Assembly: GCA_026398895.1 (NCBI GenBank)
Contig: JAPLRZ010000061.1
Coordinates: 1-64,000, forward strand
Direction: 5' to 3'
DNA: 64,000 nt
From: Methylococcales bacterium
Lineage (GTDB): Bacteria > Pseudomonadota > Gammaproteobacteria > Methylococcales > Methylomonadaceae
How positions within the stretch are numbered: position 1 is the first letter of the stretch; every line of letters starts with the position of its first letter. The notes under the pieces were generated by a model. That model worked only from the letters and a program-made list of their open reading frames with translations, did not search any database and was not told the origin of the DNA. Positions 40,614 through 50,696 of this stretch are shown piece after piece. The position numbers and the translations under genes were made by a program.

Positions 40614-40876
40614 TGAACGAGAACGTAACTAAATTGCGGACAATCACGGGTCGTGTTGTCAGCAACAAAATGGACAAAACAATTACAGTTTTAGTTGAAC
40701 GAGTAGTCAAACATCCTGTTTATGGCAAGTACATCAAGCGTTCAACCAAAATGATGGCGCATGATGAGCAAAATGTTTGTCAAGAAGGTGATGTGGTTGC
40801 TATTACCTCGTGCAGACCGCTGTCCAAGCATAAAACCTTTAAACTGGTTTCAGTTTTAGAAAGTGCCAACAAATAG
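40610..40876 (+). CDS. rpsQ: 30S ribosomal protein S17
   Basis: 88 residues (the second of two consecutive ATG codons may be used). S17 is a primary 16S rRNA binder with an OB fold. [21 protein letters not shown] and [19 protein letters not shown] are conserved. End of the S10 block; rplN follows after 37 bases. Confidence 0.97.
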   Translation: MMNENVTKLRTITGRVVSNKMDKTITVLVERVVKHPVYGKYIKRSTKMMAHDEQNVCQEGDVVAITSCRPLSKHKTFKLVSVLESANK

Positions 40877-40913
40877 CACACCGCTATTTATATACAGATA
40901 ACAGGAATAAATC

Positions 40914-41282
40914 ATGATTCAGATGCAAACTAACCTTGACGTCGCCGATAATAGCGGTGCCAAAAGGGTCATGTGTATCAAAGTATTAGGGGGTTCGCAT
41001 AGACGCTATGCTGGCATTGGTGACATTATCAAAGTCAGTATCAAAGATGCTATTCCTCGTGGAAGAGTAAAAAAAGGTGAAGTTTACAATGCCTTAGTAG
41101 TAAGAACTGCTAAAGGTGTGCGTAGACCAGACGGTTCTGTCATTCGTTTTGATGGTAACGCTGCCGTTATTCTTAACAACAACTTACAACCTTTAGGTAC
41201 GCGTATTTTTGGGCCTGTAACACGCGAGTTAAGAGGAGAGAAATTTATGAAAATTATCTCTCTTGCTCCCGAAGTACTTTAA
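40914..41282 (+). CDS. rplN: 50S ribosomal protein L14
   Basis: 122 residues. L14 lies at the subunit interface (bridge B8, binding site of silencing factor RsfS). [19 protein letters not shown] and [18 protein letters not shown] are diagnostic. First gene of the spc block, joined to the S10 block with no visible terminator. Confidence 0.98.
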   Translation: MIQMQTNLDVADNSGAKRVMCIKVLGGSHRRYAGIGDIIKVSIKDAIPRGRVKKGEVYNALVVRTAKGVRRPDGSVIRFDGNAAVILNNNLQPLGTRIFGPVTRELRGEKFMKIISLAPEVL

Positions 41283-41296
41283 GATGGGGTTTGACG

Positions 41297-41614
41297 ATGC
41301 AAAAAATTAGAAAAGGCGATGATGTTATCGTTCGTACTGGTAAAGACAAAGGTAAGAGCGGTAGAGTCACTAAAATTTTGAAGGATGATAAAATTTTAGT
41401 CGAAGGCATCAACCAAGTTAAAAAGAACCAAAAACCAAACCCTAATGCTGGTGTTACAGGTGGAATTATCGTCAAGGATATGCCGATTGCTATTTCCAAT
41501 ATAGGTTTATACAACCCTGTGACAAAAAAAGCAGATCGTGTCGGCTTTAAATTTCTGGAAGACGGAAAAAAAGTCAGGTATTTTAAGTCAACAAATGAAG
41601 TTGTTGACGCGTAA
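41297..41614 (+). CDS. rplX: 50S ribosomal protein L24
   Basis: 105 residues from the ATG at 41297 ([19 protein letters not shown]), which fits the family; an in-frame TTG six bases earlier would add two residues. L24 starts 50S assembly. The KOW motif [17 protein letters not shown] is present. Confidence 0.97.
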   Translation: MQKIRKGDDVIVRTGKDKGKSGRVTKILKDDKILVEGINQVKKNQKPNPNAGVTGGIIVKDMPIAISNIGLYNPVTKKADRVGFKFLEDGKKVRYFKSTNEVVDA

Positions 41615-41622
41615 GGTGAATC

Positions 41623-42162
41623 ATGGCTAGATTAGAATCCGTATATAAAGAAACCATTCTTCCCGCATTGGTCGAGCAGTTTGGTTATAAATCTGTGATG
41701 CAAGCACCTCGTATCACTAAAATAACCCTGAATATGGGTGTGGGTGGTGCAGTCGCAGACAAAAAAGTTTTGCAAGCTGCGGTTGGCGACATGGAAAAAA
41801 TTTCTGGTCAAAAACCTGTTGTCACCTTGGCAAGAAAATCTATCGCGGGGTTTAAAATCCGTGATGATATGCCTATCGGATGCAAAGTAACTTTGCGTAG
41901 CGATAGAATGTATGAGTTTTTAGACCGTTTAATCAGTATTTCTATTCCGCGAATTCGCGACTTTAGAGGATTAAGTCCTAAAAGTTTTGATGGGCGTGGT
42001 AATTATTCAATGGGCGTTAAAGAGCAAATCATATTTCCTGAAATTGATTATGATAAAATTGATACTTTGCGTGGCATGGATATTACAATTACCACAACAG
42101 CTCAAACCAACGAAGAAGGTTTAGCGTTGTTAAAGCTGTTTAACTTTCCATTTAAACACTAA
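41623..42162 (+). CDS. rplE: 50S ribosomal protein L5
   Basis: 179 residues. L5 binds 5S rRNA and contacts the P-site t[39 protein letters not shown] and [19 protein letters not shown] are conserved. Eight bases after rplX. Confidence 0.98.
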   Translation: MARLESVYKETILPALVEQFGYKSVMQAPRITKITLNMGVGGAVADKKVLQAAVGDMEKISGQKPVVTLARKSIAGFKIRDDMPIGCKVTLRSDRMYEFLDRLISISIPRIRDFRGLSPKSFDGRGNYSMGVKEQIIFPEIDYDKIDTLRGMDITITTTAQTNEEGLALLKLFNFPFKH

Positions 42163-42174
42163 AGGCGTTTCGAC

Positions 42175-42480
42175 ATGGCAAAAAAATCAATGATTGCGCG
42201 TGAAGATAAGCGCAAGAAGTTAGTAAAGAAATTTGACGTTAAACGTAAGGCTTTGAAAGAAGCGATCAGAAGTCCAAATACTTCATTTGAAGACAAGGAA
42301 GCTGCTCAGTTACAACTGCAAAAATTACCAAGAGACTCAGGCGTAACAAGAGTACGCAACCGTTGCAATATAACGGGTCGTCCACATGGGTATTACCGCA
42401 AGTTCGGTCTTAGTCGTAACAAACTAAGAGAAGCAACTATGCGCGGTGACGTACCTGGCGTAGTCAAAGCAAGTTGGTAA
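42175..42480 (+). CDS. rpsN: 30S ribosomal protein S14, zinc-free form
   Basis: 101 residues, the long C-minus form. It lacks the CXXC zinc ribbon found in the short form: [23 protein letters not shown]-type region has a single Cys. [20 protein letters not shown] is the standard start. Located as usual between rplE and rpsH. Confidence 0.97.
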   Translation: MAKKSMIAREDKRKKLVKKFDVKRKALKEAIRSPNTSFEDKEAAQLQLQKLPRDSGVTRVRNRCNITGRPHGYYRKFGLSRNKLREATMRGDVPGVVKASW

Positions 42481-42496
42481 TGGTCGGAGAATTAGA

Positions 42497-42892
42497 ATGA
42501 GTATGACAGATCCAGTAGCAGATATGCTGACTCGTATTAGAAACGGTCAATCTGCTGGTAAAAAAAGTATTAAACAACCCTCGTCGAAATTGAAAGTATC
42601 AATTGCTCAGGTCTTGAAAGATGAAGGTTACATCACAGATTTCAGCACTGAAACAACAGGTAGTCACACTGAAATGACTGTCGAGTTGAAGTATTACAAA
42701 GGTGCGCCTGTAATCGAGAGCATAAAAAGAATTAGTAGACCTGGTTTGCGCATTTACAAATCTAAAGACGAATTACCAAAAGTGCTTGGTGGCTTGGGGA
42801 TTGCTATTGTATCAACATCAAATGGTGTAATGACCGATAGAGCTGCGCGTGCCATTGGACACGGCGGCGAAGTTATCTGTACTGTTTGCTAA
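42497..42892 (+). CDS. rpsH: 30S ribosomal protein S8
   Basis: 131 residues. S8 binds the 16S central domain and in E. coli represses spc translation at the rplE start. [20 protein letters not shown] and the C-terminal [20 protein letters not shown] are diagnostic. Confidence 0.98.
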   Translation: MSMTDPVADMLTRIRNGQSAGKKSIKQPSSKLKVSIAQVLKDEGYITDFSTETTGSHTEMTVELKYYKGAPVIESIKRISRPGLRIYKSKDELPKVLGGLGIAIVSTSNGVMTDRAARAIGHGGEVICTVC

Positions 42893-42908
42893 CGTAGGCT
42901 AGAGATTT

Positions 42909-43442
42909 ATGTCAAGAATTGCTAAAGCCCCAGTGAATATTCCCAGTGGTGTGGATATAAAACTAGAGGGTAACAATGTGACCGTGAAAGGTAGTAAAGG
43001 TCAGTTATCGTTTGATTTTAATCCAGCTGTTAGTATGGAGATTACTGATAATGTAATTTCTATGCAGTGGAATAAGGATGATAAAAATGCTACTGCTCAG
43101 GCAGGTACTGCAAGAGCAATCGTTAGCAACATGGTAACAGGTGTTTCTGCTGGATTTGAAAGAAAGCTGACGCTAATTGGTGTTGGTTATAGAGCGCAGG
43201 CGAAAGACAATGTTCTTAGTTTATCACTCGGTTTTTCACATCCTGTTGATTTTCAAGTGCCAGTTGGCGTTTCTATCGAAACACCGACTCAAACTGAAAT
43301 AGTCATCAAAGGAAGTGATAAACAGCAAGTAGGACAGGTTGCTGCAAAAATCAGAGCCTATCGTCCGCCTGAACCTTATAAAGGTAAAGGTGTTCGATAC
43401 GCTGAAGAGCATGTTGTAAGAAAAGAAGCTAAGAAAAAGTAA
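42909..43442 (+). CDS. rplF: 50S ribosomal protein L6
   Basis: 177 residues. L6 lies by the sarcin-ricin loop and the GTPase centre. [41 protein letters not shown] and [18 protein letters not shown] are conserved; the two tandem L6 folds are complete. Confidence 0.98.
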   Translation: MSRIAKAPVNIPSGVDIKLEGNNVTVKGSKGQLSFDFNPAVSMEITDNVISMQWNKDDKNATAQAGTARAIVSNMVTGVSAGFERKLTLIGVGYRAQAKDNVLSLSLGFSHPVDFQVPVGVSIETPTQTEIVIKGSDKQQVGQVAAKIRAYRPPEPYKGKGVRYAEEHVVRKEAKKK

Positions 43443-43451
43443 GGTAACGTG

Positions 43452-43805
43452 ATGGATAAGAAAAAATCTCGTATGAAGCGCGCATTAAAATTGCGTAGCC
43501 AAATTAAAAAAATAGGTGCAACACGGTTGTCAATTCACAAAACATCACAGCATATTTATGCCCAAGTGATTAGTAGTGATGGTACAACAACCTTAGCTAG
43601 TGCATCCACTACTCAAGCAGAAGTGAATGCCGCGTTAAAAAATACTAATAACATAGAGGCTGCAACTGAAGTAGGCAAATGGATTGCTCAAAAAGCGATT
43701 GCTGCGGGTGTAACAGAAGTTGCCTTTGATCGTTCGGGCTTTAAATATCATGGTCGTGTTAAAGCATTAGCTGATGCTGCACGCGAAGCTGGTTTGAAAT
43801 TTTAG
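43452..43805 (+). CDS. rplR: 50S ribosomal protein L18
   Basis: 117 residues from the ATG at 43452 ([19 protein letters not shown]); a GTG one codon earlier is possible. L18 binds 5S rRNA with L5. [15 protein letters not shown] and [24 protein letters not shown], a family signature, are present. Confidence 0.97.
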   Translation: MDKKKSRMKRALKLRSQIKKIGATRLSIHKTSQHIYAQVISSDGTTTLASASTTQAEVNAALKNTNNIEAATEVGKWIAQKAIAAGVTEVAFDRSGFKYHGRVKALADAAREAGLKF

Positions 43806-43814
43806 GAGAATAAA

Positions 43815-44324
43815 ATGGCTACAGCACCCGCCGCTCAAGGCAGTACTGACGGTTTACAAGAAAAATTGGTTAATGTAAGACGCGTGGCAAAAGTAGTAAA
43901 AGGTGGTAGAGTGTTCGGCTTTACTGCATTAACAGTGGTTGGTGACGGTGAAGGTCGAGTTGGCTATGGTGTTAGCAAAGCCCGCGAAGTGCCGATTGCT
44001 ATTCAAAAGTCTTTAGAGCAAGCGCGTAAAAATATGCGTAAAGTCTCTTTAAAAGGCGATACTTTGCAGTACCCAATTATGAATACTACAGGCGCGGCAA
44101 AAGTTTATATGCAGCCCGCTTCTGAAGGTACGGGCATTATTGCTGGTGGCGCGATGAGAGCAGTATTTGAAGTAGTTGGCGTACATAACGTATTAGCAAA
44201 ATGTATTGGTACTAACAATCCAATTAATGTAGTCAGAGCGACTATTAATGGGTTGACAGGTATGCACAATGCTAATCAGATAGCCGCAAAACGTGGCTTA
44301 TCAGTTGAACAGATTATTGGATAG
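43815..44324 (+). CDS. rpsE: 30S ribosomal protein S5
   Basis: 169 residues. S5 influences decoding fidelity and mRNA entry. [36 protein letters not shown] and [21 protein letters not shown] are diagnostic. It lies nine bases after rplR and is followed by rpmD. Confidence 0.98.
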   Translation: MATAPAAQGSTDGLQEKLVNVRRVAKVVKGGRVFGFTALTVVGDGEGRVGYGVSKAREVPIAIQKSLEQARKNMRKVSLKGDTLQYPIMNTTGAAKVYMQPASEGTGIIAGGAMRAVFEVVGVHNVLAKCIGTNNPINVVRATINGLTGMHNANQIAAKRGLSVEQIIG

Positions 44325-44329
44325 TTACA

Positions 44330-44515
44330 ATGGCTGGTACTAAATTAAGTGTTACGATGACAAAAAGCAAGTTTGGACGTTTACCACGTCATCAAGCCTG
44401 CTTAAAAGGCTTGGGGCTACGCAGAATCAACCAAACAGTTGAAGTCCTCAATACTGCTGAAAATAGAGGTATGATAAACAAGGTGTCATACATGCTAAAA
44501 GTCGAGGAAGTATAA
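44330..44515 (+). CDS. rpmD: 50S ribosomal protein L30
   Basis: 61 residues. The [24 protein letters not shown] segment and the [15 protein letters not shown] end are typical of L30, an accessory large-subunit protein absent from some bacteria. It overlaps rplO by one base (TAATG). Confidence 0.97.
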   Translation: MAGTKLSVTMTKSKFGRLPRHQACLKGLGLRRINQTVEVLNTAENRGMINKVSYMLKVEEV

Positions 44516-44949
44516 TGTTTTTAAATACCATCCAAGCAAGCGAAGGGTCTCGCAAAAAATCCAAACGCGTAGGACGCGGTATTGGTTGTACACTTGGCAA
44601 AACCTGTGGCAGAGGTCATAAAGGTCAAAAAGCGCGTAGTGGAGGCTTTCATAAAGTTGGTTTTGAAGGCGGACAAATGCCTTTACAACGTAGATTACCT
44701 AAAATTGGTTTCACATCACGCAAAAGTATGTATTCAGCTGAAGTTCGTTTAAGCGAACTGAATGGCTTAGTCGCTGAGGTAATTGATTTAAAAGTATTGA
44801 TCGCTGCGAATATTGTTCCAGCATTCACTAAGACAGCGAAAGTCATTAAATCAGGTGAAGTTGGCAAAGCAGTTACGCTGAAAGGCATTAAAGTAACTGG
44901 CGGAGCTAAAGAATCTATTGAGGCTGCTGGCGGAAAAGTAGAGGCGTAA
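44515..44949 (+). CDS. rplO: 50S ribosomal protein L15
   Basis: 144 residues. L15 is a late-assembly protein. [21 protein letters not shown] and [19 protein letters not shown] form the glycine-rich N-terminal extension that runs into the 23S core. secY starts at the next base after its stop codon. Confidence 0.97.
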   Translation: MFLNTIQASEGSRKKSKRVGRGIGCTLGKTCGRGHKGQKARSGGFHKVGFEGGQMPLQRRLPKIGFTSRKSMYSAEVRLSELNGLVAEVIDLKVLIAANIVPAFTKTAKVIKSGEVGKAVTLKGIKVTGGAKESIEAAGGKVEA

Positions 44950-46278
44950 GTGAGTACATCAAAAGCTCAAATGGCTAGCAAAGTGGGCGGTTCTTCAGAA
45001 CTTAAAGCGCGTTTGCTTTTTGTTTTGGGTGCTTTTATTGTTTACCGAGTGGGTGCTCATATTCCTGTTCCAGGTGTTGATCCTAAAGCACTAGCAATTA
45101 TGTTTAATCAGCAGGAGCAGGGTAAGTCTATCTTAGACATGTTTAATATGTTTTCAGGTGGTGCTTTAATGCGTTTAAGCTTATTTGCTCTTGGTATCAT
45201 GCCCTATATTTCTGCATCAATTATTATGCAATTGATGACCGTTGTAATTCCTACAATGGAGCAAATGAAAAAAGAAGGCGAATCTGGACGACGTAAGATT
45301 TCTCAATTTACCCGTTACGGCACAGTGGTTTTAGCAACGATTCAGGCTATAGGTATTTCTGTTGCTTTGCAGAATCAAACCGCTGGTGGATTTTCTGTTG
45401 TTTTAAATCCAGGGCTAGGTTTTATCTTTATAACTACCATCACATTGGTCACGGGTACTATATTCTTAATGTGGTTAGGTGAGCAGGTGACTGAGCGCGG
45501 CATAGGCAATGGTATTTCGATGATTATCTTTGCTGGTATCGTTTCTGGTTTACCTAAAGCAGTTGGTAGTACATTAGAATTGGCTAGAACAGGAGAAATG
45601 AACGGTGGATTTATTATTTTATTATTTCTACTTTCTATCTCGGTAACCGCTCTAGTGGTTTTTGTCGAAAGAGGGCAAAGAAGAATACTCATCAACTACC
45701 CAAAAAGACAACAAGGTCGCAAGTTGTATGCGGGACAAAGTAGTTTTTTACCATTAAAGCTTAATATGGCGGGTGTTATTCCTCCTATTTTCGCATCAAG
45801 TATTATCTTATTTCCAGCGACTATAGCAGGTTGGTTTAGTAATACAGAGGGATTGTCTTGGCTTCAGGATGTAGCAACCAAGTTATCGCCTGGGCAACCT
45901 ATTTATGTTATGTTTTACGCAACTGCTATTATATTCTTTTGTTTTTTCTATACTGCGTTAGTATTTAATTCAAAAGAAACAGCTGAAAATTTAAAAAAAT
46001 CTGGTGCATTTTTACCAGGTATTAGACCAGGTATTCAAACCAGTGCTTACATAGACAAAGTAATGACTCGATTGACCTTAATTGGTGCTTTCTATATTAC
46101 TTTAGTTTGTTTGCTACCTGAGTTTTTAATAGTATATTGGAATGTTCCTTTCTATTTTGGTGGAACATCTTTATTGATTATTGTCGTTGTCGTCATGGAT
46201 TTTATTTCGCAGTTGCAAACCCATGTCATGTCTCAACAATATGAAGGCTTGATGAAAAAAGCCAATCTGAAAAAATAA
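44950..46278 (+). CDS. secY: preprotein translocase subunit SecY
   Basis: 442 residues with ten membrane helices, GTG start directly after the rplO stop. SecY forms the protein-conducting channel with SecE and Sec[21 protein letters not shown] (helix 1), the plug region after it, [15 protein letters not shown] and the cytoplasmic loop with [12 protein letters not shown] are recognisable. Its spc-operon position is standard. Confidence 0.97.
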   Translation: MSTSKAQMASKVGGSSELKARLLFVLGAFIVYRVGAHIPVPGVDPKALAIMFNQQEQGKSILDMFNMFSGGALMRLSLFALGIMPYISASIIMQLMTVVIPTMEQMKKEGESGRRKISQFTRYGTVVLATIQAIGISVALQNQTAGGFSVVLNPGLGFIFITTITLVTGTIFLMWLGEQVTERGIGNGISMIIFAGIVSGLPKAVGSTLELARTGEMNGGFIILLFLLSISVTALVVFVERGQRRILINYPKRQQGRKLYAGQSSFLPLKLNMAGVIPPIFASSIILFPATIAGWFSNTEGLSWLQDVATKLSPGQPIYVMFYATAIIFFCFFYTALVFNSKETAENLKKSGAFLPGIRPGIQTSAYIDKVMTRLTLIGAFYITLVCLLPEFLIVYWNVPFYFGGTSLLIIVVVVMDFISQLQTHVMSQQYEGLMKKANLKK

Positions 46279-46292
46279 TTTAGGAGTTAGCT

Positions 46293-46406
46293 GTGAAGGT
46301 TCGTGCTTCGGTTAAAACAATTTGTAGAAATTGTAAAATTGTAAAAAGAAATGGTGTTGTTAGAGTCATCTGTGTTGATGGACGACATAAACAACGTCAA
46401 GGCTAG
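46293..46406 (+). CDS. rpmJ: 50S ribosomal protein L36
   Basis: 37 residues, GTG start 14 bases after secY behind TAGGAG. The zinc site is intact: Cys11, Cys14, Cys27 and His32. This is the zinc-binding, secY-linked form of L36. It closes the spc block; the next gene, rpsM, has its own promoter candidate. Confidence 0.95.
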   Translation: MKVRASVKTICRNCKIVKRNGVVRVICVDGRHKQRQG

Positions 46407-46412
46407 AATTTG

Positions 46413-46441
46413 TTGTGCCAAGATTAGTGTAATGCTATAAT
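46413..46441 (+). promoter_or_regulatory. alpha-operon promoter within an inverted repeat
   Basis: TTGTGC (46413-46418), a 17-base spacer and perfect TATAAT (46436-46441), 42 bases before rpsM. The promoter lies in an imperfect inverted repeat: TGCCAAGATTA (46417-46427) against TAATCTGGCA (46437-46446), with one bulged base. The right arm covers most of the -10, so the repeat could be an operator; it lacks a T-run, so a terminator is less likely. Confidence 0.7.
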
Positions 46442-46482
46442 CTGGCACTTAACTTTAGAATACTACTCAGGGGAGTATCTGG

Positions 46483-46839
46483 ATGGCACGTATTGCCGGG
46501 ATAAATGTACCAGATCATAAACATGCGGTCATAGCATTGACTGCCATTTATGGTGTAGGTCGTCAAACAGCAAGTGAAATTTGCGTTGAGGTGGGTATAG
46601 CACCTTCCATAAAAATAAAAGAACTGACAGAAGAGCAATTGGATGCTATTCGTAGTGTGGTTTCAAAGATGACCGTGGAAGGTGATCTGCGCCGTGAAGT
46701 TTCTATGAATATTAAGCGTTTGATGGACTTAGGTTGCTATCGCGGAATAAGACATCGCCGTGGTTTACCTTTGAGAGGGCAAAGAACAAGAACAAACGCT
46801 CGTACTCGAAAAGGTCCGCGTAAACCGATCAGAAAATAA
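46483..46839 (+). CDS. rpsM: 30S ribosomal protein S13
   Basis: 118 residues. S13 lies in the 30S head, with its tail touching the P-site t[23 protein letters not shown] and [22 protein letters not shown] are diagnostic. First gene of the alpha block. The leader is short (about 35 bases from the predicted start site), so the E. coli-type S4-binding pseudoknot has little room. Confidence 0.98.
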   Translation: MARIAGINVPDHKHAVIALTAIYGVGRQTASEICVEVGIAPSIKIKELTEEQLDAIRSVVSKMTVEGDLRREVSMNIKRLMDLGCYRGIRHRRGLPLRGQRTRTNARTRKGPRKPIRK

Positions 46840-46864
46840 GTATTCCTTTAAGAGATAAAAAGTA

Positions 46865-47251
46865 ATGGCTAGTCCCAATCGCGCTAGAAAACGTATCAAA
46901 AAAGAAGTTGCCGATGGTATCGTGCATGTTCATGCTTCTTTCAATAACACCATCATCACGATTACAGATAGAAAGGGTAATGCTCTTTCTTGGGCAACAT
47001 CAGGAGGCTCAGGCTTCCGTGGTTCAAGAAAAAGTACCCCATTTGCTGCACAGGTTGCTGCTGAAAAAGCAGGTATTGTTGCACAAGAATTCGGCATGAA
47101 AAATCTTGATGTTATGATCAAAGGACCTGGTCCTGGTCGTGAGTCCGCAGTGCGTTCTTTGAATAACTTAGGATTTAAAATTAACAATATTGTTGACGTA
47201 ACACCCATTCCTCATAATGGTTGCCGTCCACCTAAGAAACGCCGCGTTTAG
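46865..47251 (+). CDS. rpsK: 30S ribosomal protein S11
   Basis: 128 residues. S11 forms the platform near the E site. [22 protein letters not shown] and [15 protein letters not shown], then [19 protein letters not shown] at the end, are conserved. The Asn of HNGC, often converted to isoaspartate, is present. Confidence 0.98.
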   Translation: MASPNRARKRIKKEVADGIVHVHASFNNTIITITDRKGNALSWATSGGSGFRGSRKSTPFAAQVAAEKAGIVAQEFGMKNLDVMIKGPGPGRESAVRSLNNLGFKINNIVDVTPIPHNGCRPPKKRRV

Positions 47252-47268
47252 AAATCTGGAGTTGTATC

Positions 47269-47889
47269 ATGGCAAGATATCTTGGACCTACCTGTAAATT
47301 AAGTCGAAGAGAAGGGACTGACCTGTTTTTAAAAAGCAGAGGCAAGTCTTTAGAAGGTAAATGTAAATTAGATCAGAGACCTGGTCAGCACGGCACTAAA
47401 CGTGCAAGAAATTCTGATTACGCAACGCAGTTAAGAGCAAAGCAACGCCTACGCAGAATCTACGGCATTTTAGAAAAGCAATTCAGAAATTACTACAAAT
47501 CCGCTGATATGAAAAAAGGCGCGACAGGTGAGAACTTGTTAAACCTACTCGAATCAAGATTGGATAATGTAGTTTATCGTATGGGTTTTGCTTGTACTAG
47601 AGCCGAAGCTCGCCAATTGGTTTCTCATAAATCCATTCAAGTGAATGGCTCATTGATTAACGTACCTTCTTATCAGGTTGCACCTGGTGATGTATTGTCC
47701 GTTAGAGAAAAAGCAAAAAAACAACAAAGAATCGTTGACGCATTAGCAGTCACTGAGCAATATGGATTTCCTGCTTGGGTTGAAGTCGATGCAAAAGCAA
47801 TGTCTGGCACATTTAGTTCTTTACCAGATCGTGTTGATTTAGGTAGTGATATTAATGAGCAGCTAGTTGTTGAGCTTTACTCTAAATAA
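47269..47889 (+). CDS. rpsD: 30S ribosomal protein S4
   Basis: 206 residues. S4 begins 30S assembly and in E. coli represses the alpha operon. [19 protein letters not shown] and the S4 RNA-binding domain with [14 protein letters not shown] are present. The N-terminus has two separated Cys rather than a full zinc knuckle. Confidence 0.98.
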   Translation: MARYLGPTCKLSRREGTDLFLKSRGKSLEGKCKLDQRPGQHGTKRARNSDYATQLRAKQRLRRIYGILEKQFRNYYKSADMKKGATGENLLNLLESRLDNVVYRMGFACTRAEARQLVSHKSIQVNGSLINVPSYQVAPGDVLSVREKAKKQQRIVDALAVTEQYGFPAWVEVDAKAMSGTFSSLPDRVDLGSDINEQLVVELYSK

Positions 47890-47910
47890 TCGTAGTTTCG
47901 AGGGATATAA

Positions 47911-48924
47911 ATGCAGAATTCTATTTCTGGCTTATTAAAGCCTCGATTAGTTGAGGTTGTAAGCAAGACACCTAACCATTCTAAGATAGTGATTGAACCG
48001 CTAGAGCGTGGTTTTGGTCATTCTCTGGGTAATGCGTTAAGACGTGTGTTGCTGTCTACCATTCCTGGTTGTGCAGTCACTGATGTGGAAATTGAAGGCG
48101 TTCTTCATGAGTACACTACCATAGAAGGTGTTCAGGAAGATGTCATTGATATTTTGCTGAACCTTAAAAAATTGGCAATCATACTTTATTCAAAAGATGA
48201 AGTTGAACTGACACTGAGTAAAACAGGTGCAGGTTGCGTTACAGCAGGTGATATTACCCTGCCTCATGATGTTGAAATAGTTAACCCAGAGTTGGTCATT
48301 GCCAATTTGACTCAAGCTGGTGTTTTAAATATGAAGATCAGAGTGCGTCGTGGTAGAGGTTACGAGCCAGTCAGTGTTCGCAAATTAAATGCTGAACACA
48401 GTTTGGTAGCGGGTGCGTTACAATTAGACGCTTCCTATAGCCCTGTTGTCAAAGTGGCATATCAAGTTGAAAGCACACGAGTTGAGCAACGTACCAACTT
48501 AGATAAGTTGATTATTGAACTGGAAACTAATGGAACTATTGATCCAGAAGAAACCATTAAACTTGCCGCAACTATACTTCATGATCAATTATCTGTTTTT
48601 GTCGATTTTGAAAAAGTCAACGAACAGCTTGAAGATGAAAAAGTAGAAGTTGAAGAAGTATTCGAACCTGTTTTACTTCGTCCCGTTGATGATCTTGAAT
48701 TAACCGTACGTTCTGCTAATTGTTTGAAAGCTGAAAATATTTTCTATATTGGTGATTTAATTCAACGCACTGAAGTTGAGTTATTAAAAACTCCCAATCT
48801 TGGCAAAAAATCGTTAACAGAAATAAAAGACATTCTTGCTTTAAAAGGTTTATCGCTGGGTATGCGCTTAGAAAATTGGCCGCCTGAAAACCTTGCAGAT
48901 CAAACTCATACAGCAACACACTAA
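47911..48924 (+). CDS. rpoA: DNA-directed RNA polymerase alpha subunit
   Basis: 337 residues. The N-terminal assembly domain includes [21 protein letters not shown]. The C-terminal domain (about 250-325, ending [13 protein letters not shown]) contacts UP elements and activators. Acidic linker residues ([13 protein letters not shown]) join them. Standard place between rpsD and rplQ. Confidence 0.98.
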   Translation: MQNSISGLLKPRLVEVVSKTPNHSKIVIEPLERGFGHSLGNALRRVLLSTIPGCAVTDVEIEGVLHEYTTIEGVQEDVIDILLNLKKLAIILYSKDEVELTLSKTGAGCVTAGDITLPHDVEIVNPELVIANLTQAGVLNMKIRVRRGRGYEPVSVRKLNAEHSLVAGALQLDASYSPVVKVAYQVESTRVEQRTNLDKLIIELETNGTIDPEETIKLAATILHDQLSVFVDFEKVNEQLEDEKVEVEEVFEPVLLRPVDDLELTVRSANCLKAENIFYIGDLIQRTEVELLKTPNLGKKSLTEIKDILALKGLSLGMRLENWPPENLADQTHTATH

Positions 48925-48941
48925 CATTAGGTCTTCTTACA

Positions 48942-49316
48942 ATGAGACACCGTAAATCTGGTAGAAAATTTAATATGAATAGCAGCCACCGTAAGGCTCT
49001 ATTCAGTAATATGGCAAGTTCTTTGTTTAAACATGAACTTATCAAAACGACTTTGCCAAAAGCTAAAGAATTAAGAAGCTTTGCTGAGCCGTTAATCACT
49101 TTGTCAAAAGAAGATAACGTCGCTAAAAGACGTTTAGCTTTTGCTAGACTTCGTGATCGTGAAGTCGTGACCAAACTCTTTAATGTGCTAGGTCCACGTT
49201 ATAAAAATAGAGCAGGTGGCTATTTGCGTATTATGAAATGTGGTTTTAGATCAGGTGATGACGCGCCGATGGCTTATGTCGAGCTAGTTGATAGACCTGA
49301 AGCCAGCGCGGAATAA
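48942..49316 (+). CDS. rplQ: 50S ribosomal protein L17
   Basis: 124 residues. [20 protein letters not shown] is the family signature. L17 lies near the tunnel exit. Last gene of the ribosomal run, followed by a strong terminator. Confidence 0.98.
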   Translation: MRHRKSGRKFNMNSSHRKALFSNMASSLFKHELIKTTLPKAKELRSFAEPLITLSKEDNVAKRRLAFARLRDREVVTKLFNVLGPRYKNRAGGYLRIMKCGFRSGDDAPMAYVELVDRPEASAE

Positions 49317-49334
49317 TTACCACGCAAGCCGAAC

Positions 49335-49362
49335 AAAAAAGCCAGTTTATCTGGCTTTTTTT
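49335..49362 (+). terminator. rho-independent terminator of the ribosomal run
   Basis: AAAAAAGCCAG (49335-49345), loop TTTAT, CTGGCTTTTTTT (49351-49362). A classic terminator closing the roughly 30 kb of plus-strand transcription and translation genes. Confidence 0.93.
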
Positions 49363-49477
49363 ATGCGTTACAAACCCCAGTTCAAGCTGGAGCAGGGCGG
49401 GTAGCCCAAAATGTTTGAATTCTGGTATCGATGTTCAGCACGATGCTTAACAAGAAGTTGCATGATAGAATCCAAAA

Positions 49478-49726
49478 ATGAAATATAAGTTGACTAATCA
49501 TGCACAAAAGCAAATTATAAAACGAGATATTCTTGTTAAATGGATTGAAGCTGCTCTTACATTCCCTGCAAAAATTGAGACTGATACACACGATCCTGCG
49601 CTGGTTCATGCCTTGTTACCTATATCCGAACGAGGCTTTCGTGTATTGCGTGTAATTTATAATGAATCGGTTGATCCCATTGCGGTGGTCACTGCTTATT
49701 TTGATAACACTGTGAAAGACTTATGA
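49478..49726 (+). CDS. DUF4258 domain protein, possible toxin
   Basis: 82 residues with the DUF4258 pattern: YKLTNHAQKQIIKRDI at the start (H-A-x-x-x-x-x-x-R), a helix, then beta strands with VLRVIYNESVDPIAVVTAYFD. DUF4258 proteins resemble RelE/BrnT-like folds and are often paired with a small partner. It overlaps the following DUF2283 gene by four bases (ATGA), a layout typical of toxin-antitoxin pairs, although here the putative toxin comes first. Toxicity is unproven. Confidence 0.75.
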   Translation: MKYKLTNHAQKQIIKRDILVKWIEAALTFPAKIETDTHDPALVHALLPISERGFRVLRVIYNESVDPIAVVTAYFDNTVKDL

Positions 49727-49911
49727 AAATTGAATTTGATCCAGAGGCAGATGCTGCCTATCTTGAATTAATTGATGGCGAAGTAGCCAGAACCGAGCAG
49801 ATAGAGTCTGGGATTATTGGCGACTTTGATGAAAATGGACGACTTTTGGGACTTGAAATACTGTATATTAGTAAACGTTCATCCCTTGAACCAGCGAAAA
49901 AGGTTGCCTAA
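49723..49911 (+). CDS. DUF2283 domain protein, partner of the DUF4258 protein
   Basis: 62 residues. KIEFDPEADAAYLELIDGEVART and GDFDENGRLLGLEIL are the DUF2283 hallmark. These small beta-rich proteins of unknown function are often encoded next to DUF4258. The start codon overlaps the upstream stop, so the two are translationally coupled. A strong palindrome follows. Confidence 0.8.
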   Translation: MKIEFDPEADAAYLELIDGEVARTEQIESGIIGDFDENGRLLGLEILYISKRSSLEPAKKVA

Positions 49912-49939
49912 GTAGCCAGAATTTTCAGTTTGATTGTAT

Positions 49940-49975
49940 CGAAGCGCGACGGGGTGAGTACCTCGTCGCGCTTCG
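49940..49975. terminator. strong palindrome after the DUF4258/DUF2283 pair
   Basis: A 15-bp stem with one mismatch (49940-49954 with 49961-49975), GC-rich, between the plus-strand pair and a convergent minus-strand gene. It lacks a long T-run on either side, so it may be a terminator or a dispersed repeat. Confidence 0.55.
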
Positions 49976-49985
49976 TTATGTATTT

Positions 49986-50471
49986 TTACTGAACACAATC
50001 AAAGTATTTATCCACAAATACTTTTTTCCAATCGCTGAATGATACATGAAGCATTGTTACATTTCCTGAATAAATACCACCTGGTCCAGTAAGACTCAAA
50101 TCTTTTTTCCATCTAACACCAGCCGTTACACCATCTGGAATTCGTATTGGTCCTCTATCTTGAAAATGAAGTATCTGAACGGGTCCCGTACAGCGTTCGT
50201 TGCAGGAAGTCTGATTGACCTCCCATTGAACAACTACTCTATCGTCAGGAACTAACATATCATGACCTGCGTTGGCACCACCAGTATTAGGTGATCGTTT
50301 CATCTCCCATCGGTTAGGTGTGGTTTCGATCTGTGATCCTGTAAAGTCGTTTTTTGTAGGATGACACGAACCCATATCACCCATTGCCGCGCTTGTTGTA
50401 GCCGAAAAAACAAGTGAACCAGCTAGTAGTGATCCAGAGAGGAAAACAGATTTCAAAAATGAGTTTTTCAT
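49986..50471 (-). CDS. predicted secreted protein of unknown function
   Basis: 162 residues from the ATG at 50471, which has GGAG nine bases upstream; earlier in-frame starts would bury the signal peptide. The N-terminus (MKNSFLKSVFLSGSLLAGSL, then FSATTSAAM) is a clear Sec signal with cleavage near Ala-Ala-Met, so the product is exported. The mature part is about 130 residues, with four Cys able to form disulfides (SCHP, SCNERC and FDC near the end). I do not recognise the family. The gene stands alone. Confidence 0.7.
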   Translation of the reverse strand: MKNSFLKSVFLSGSLLAGSLVFSATTSAAMGDMGSCHPTKNDFTGSQIETTPNRWEMKRSPNTGGANAGHDMLVPDDRVVVQWEVNQTSCNERCTGPVQILHFQDRGPIRIPDGVTAGVRWKKDLSLTGPGGIYSGNVTMLHVSFSDWKKVFVDKYFDCVQ

Positions 50472-50696
50472 AGTAACTTGCTCCAATGGTTGAAATAATA
50501 GTCTTTTGAGAAGTGTTGAACAATGCTGTCCAGCGGTGTACGTTTCAGCAAGTAGATTTAAGCCCACATTACACATCACTTCATACGATTTTTAACACCA
50601 GACTTATAATTAAGTCTGTTAGAATGATGCGGTTATTTTTTAGTTTTCACCACCAAGTAATACTTGTTTTTATAACCAGTCGGGATTGTTATCTTT

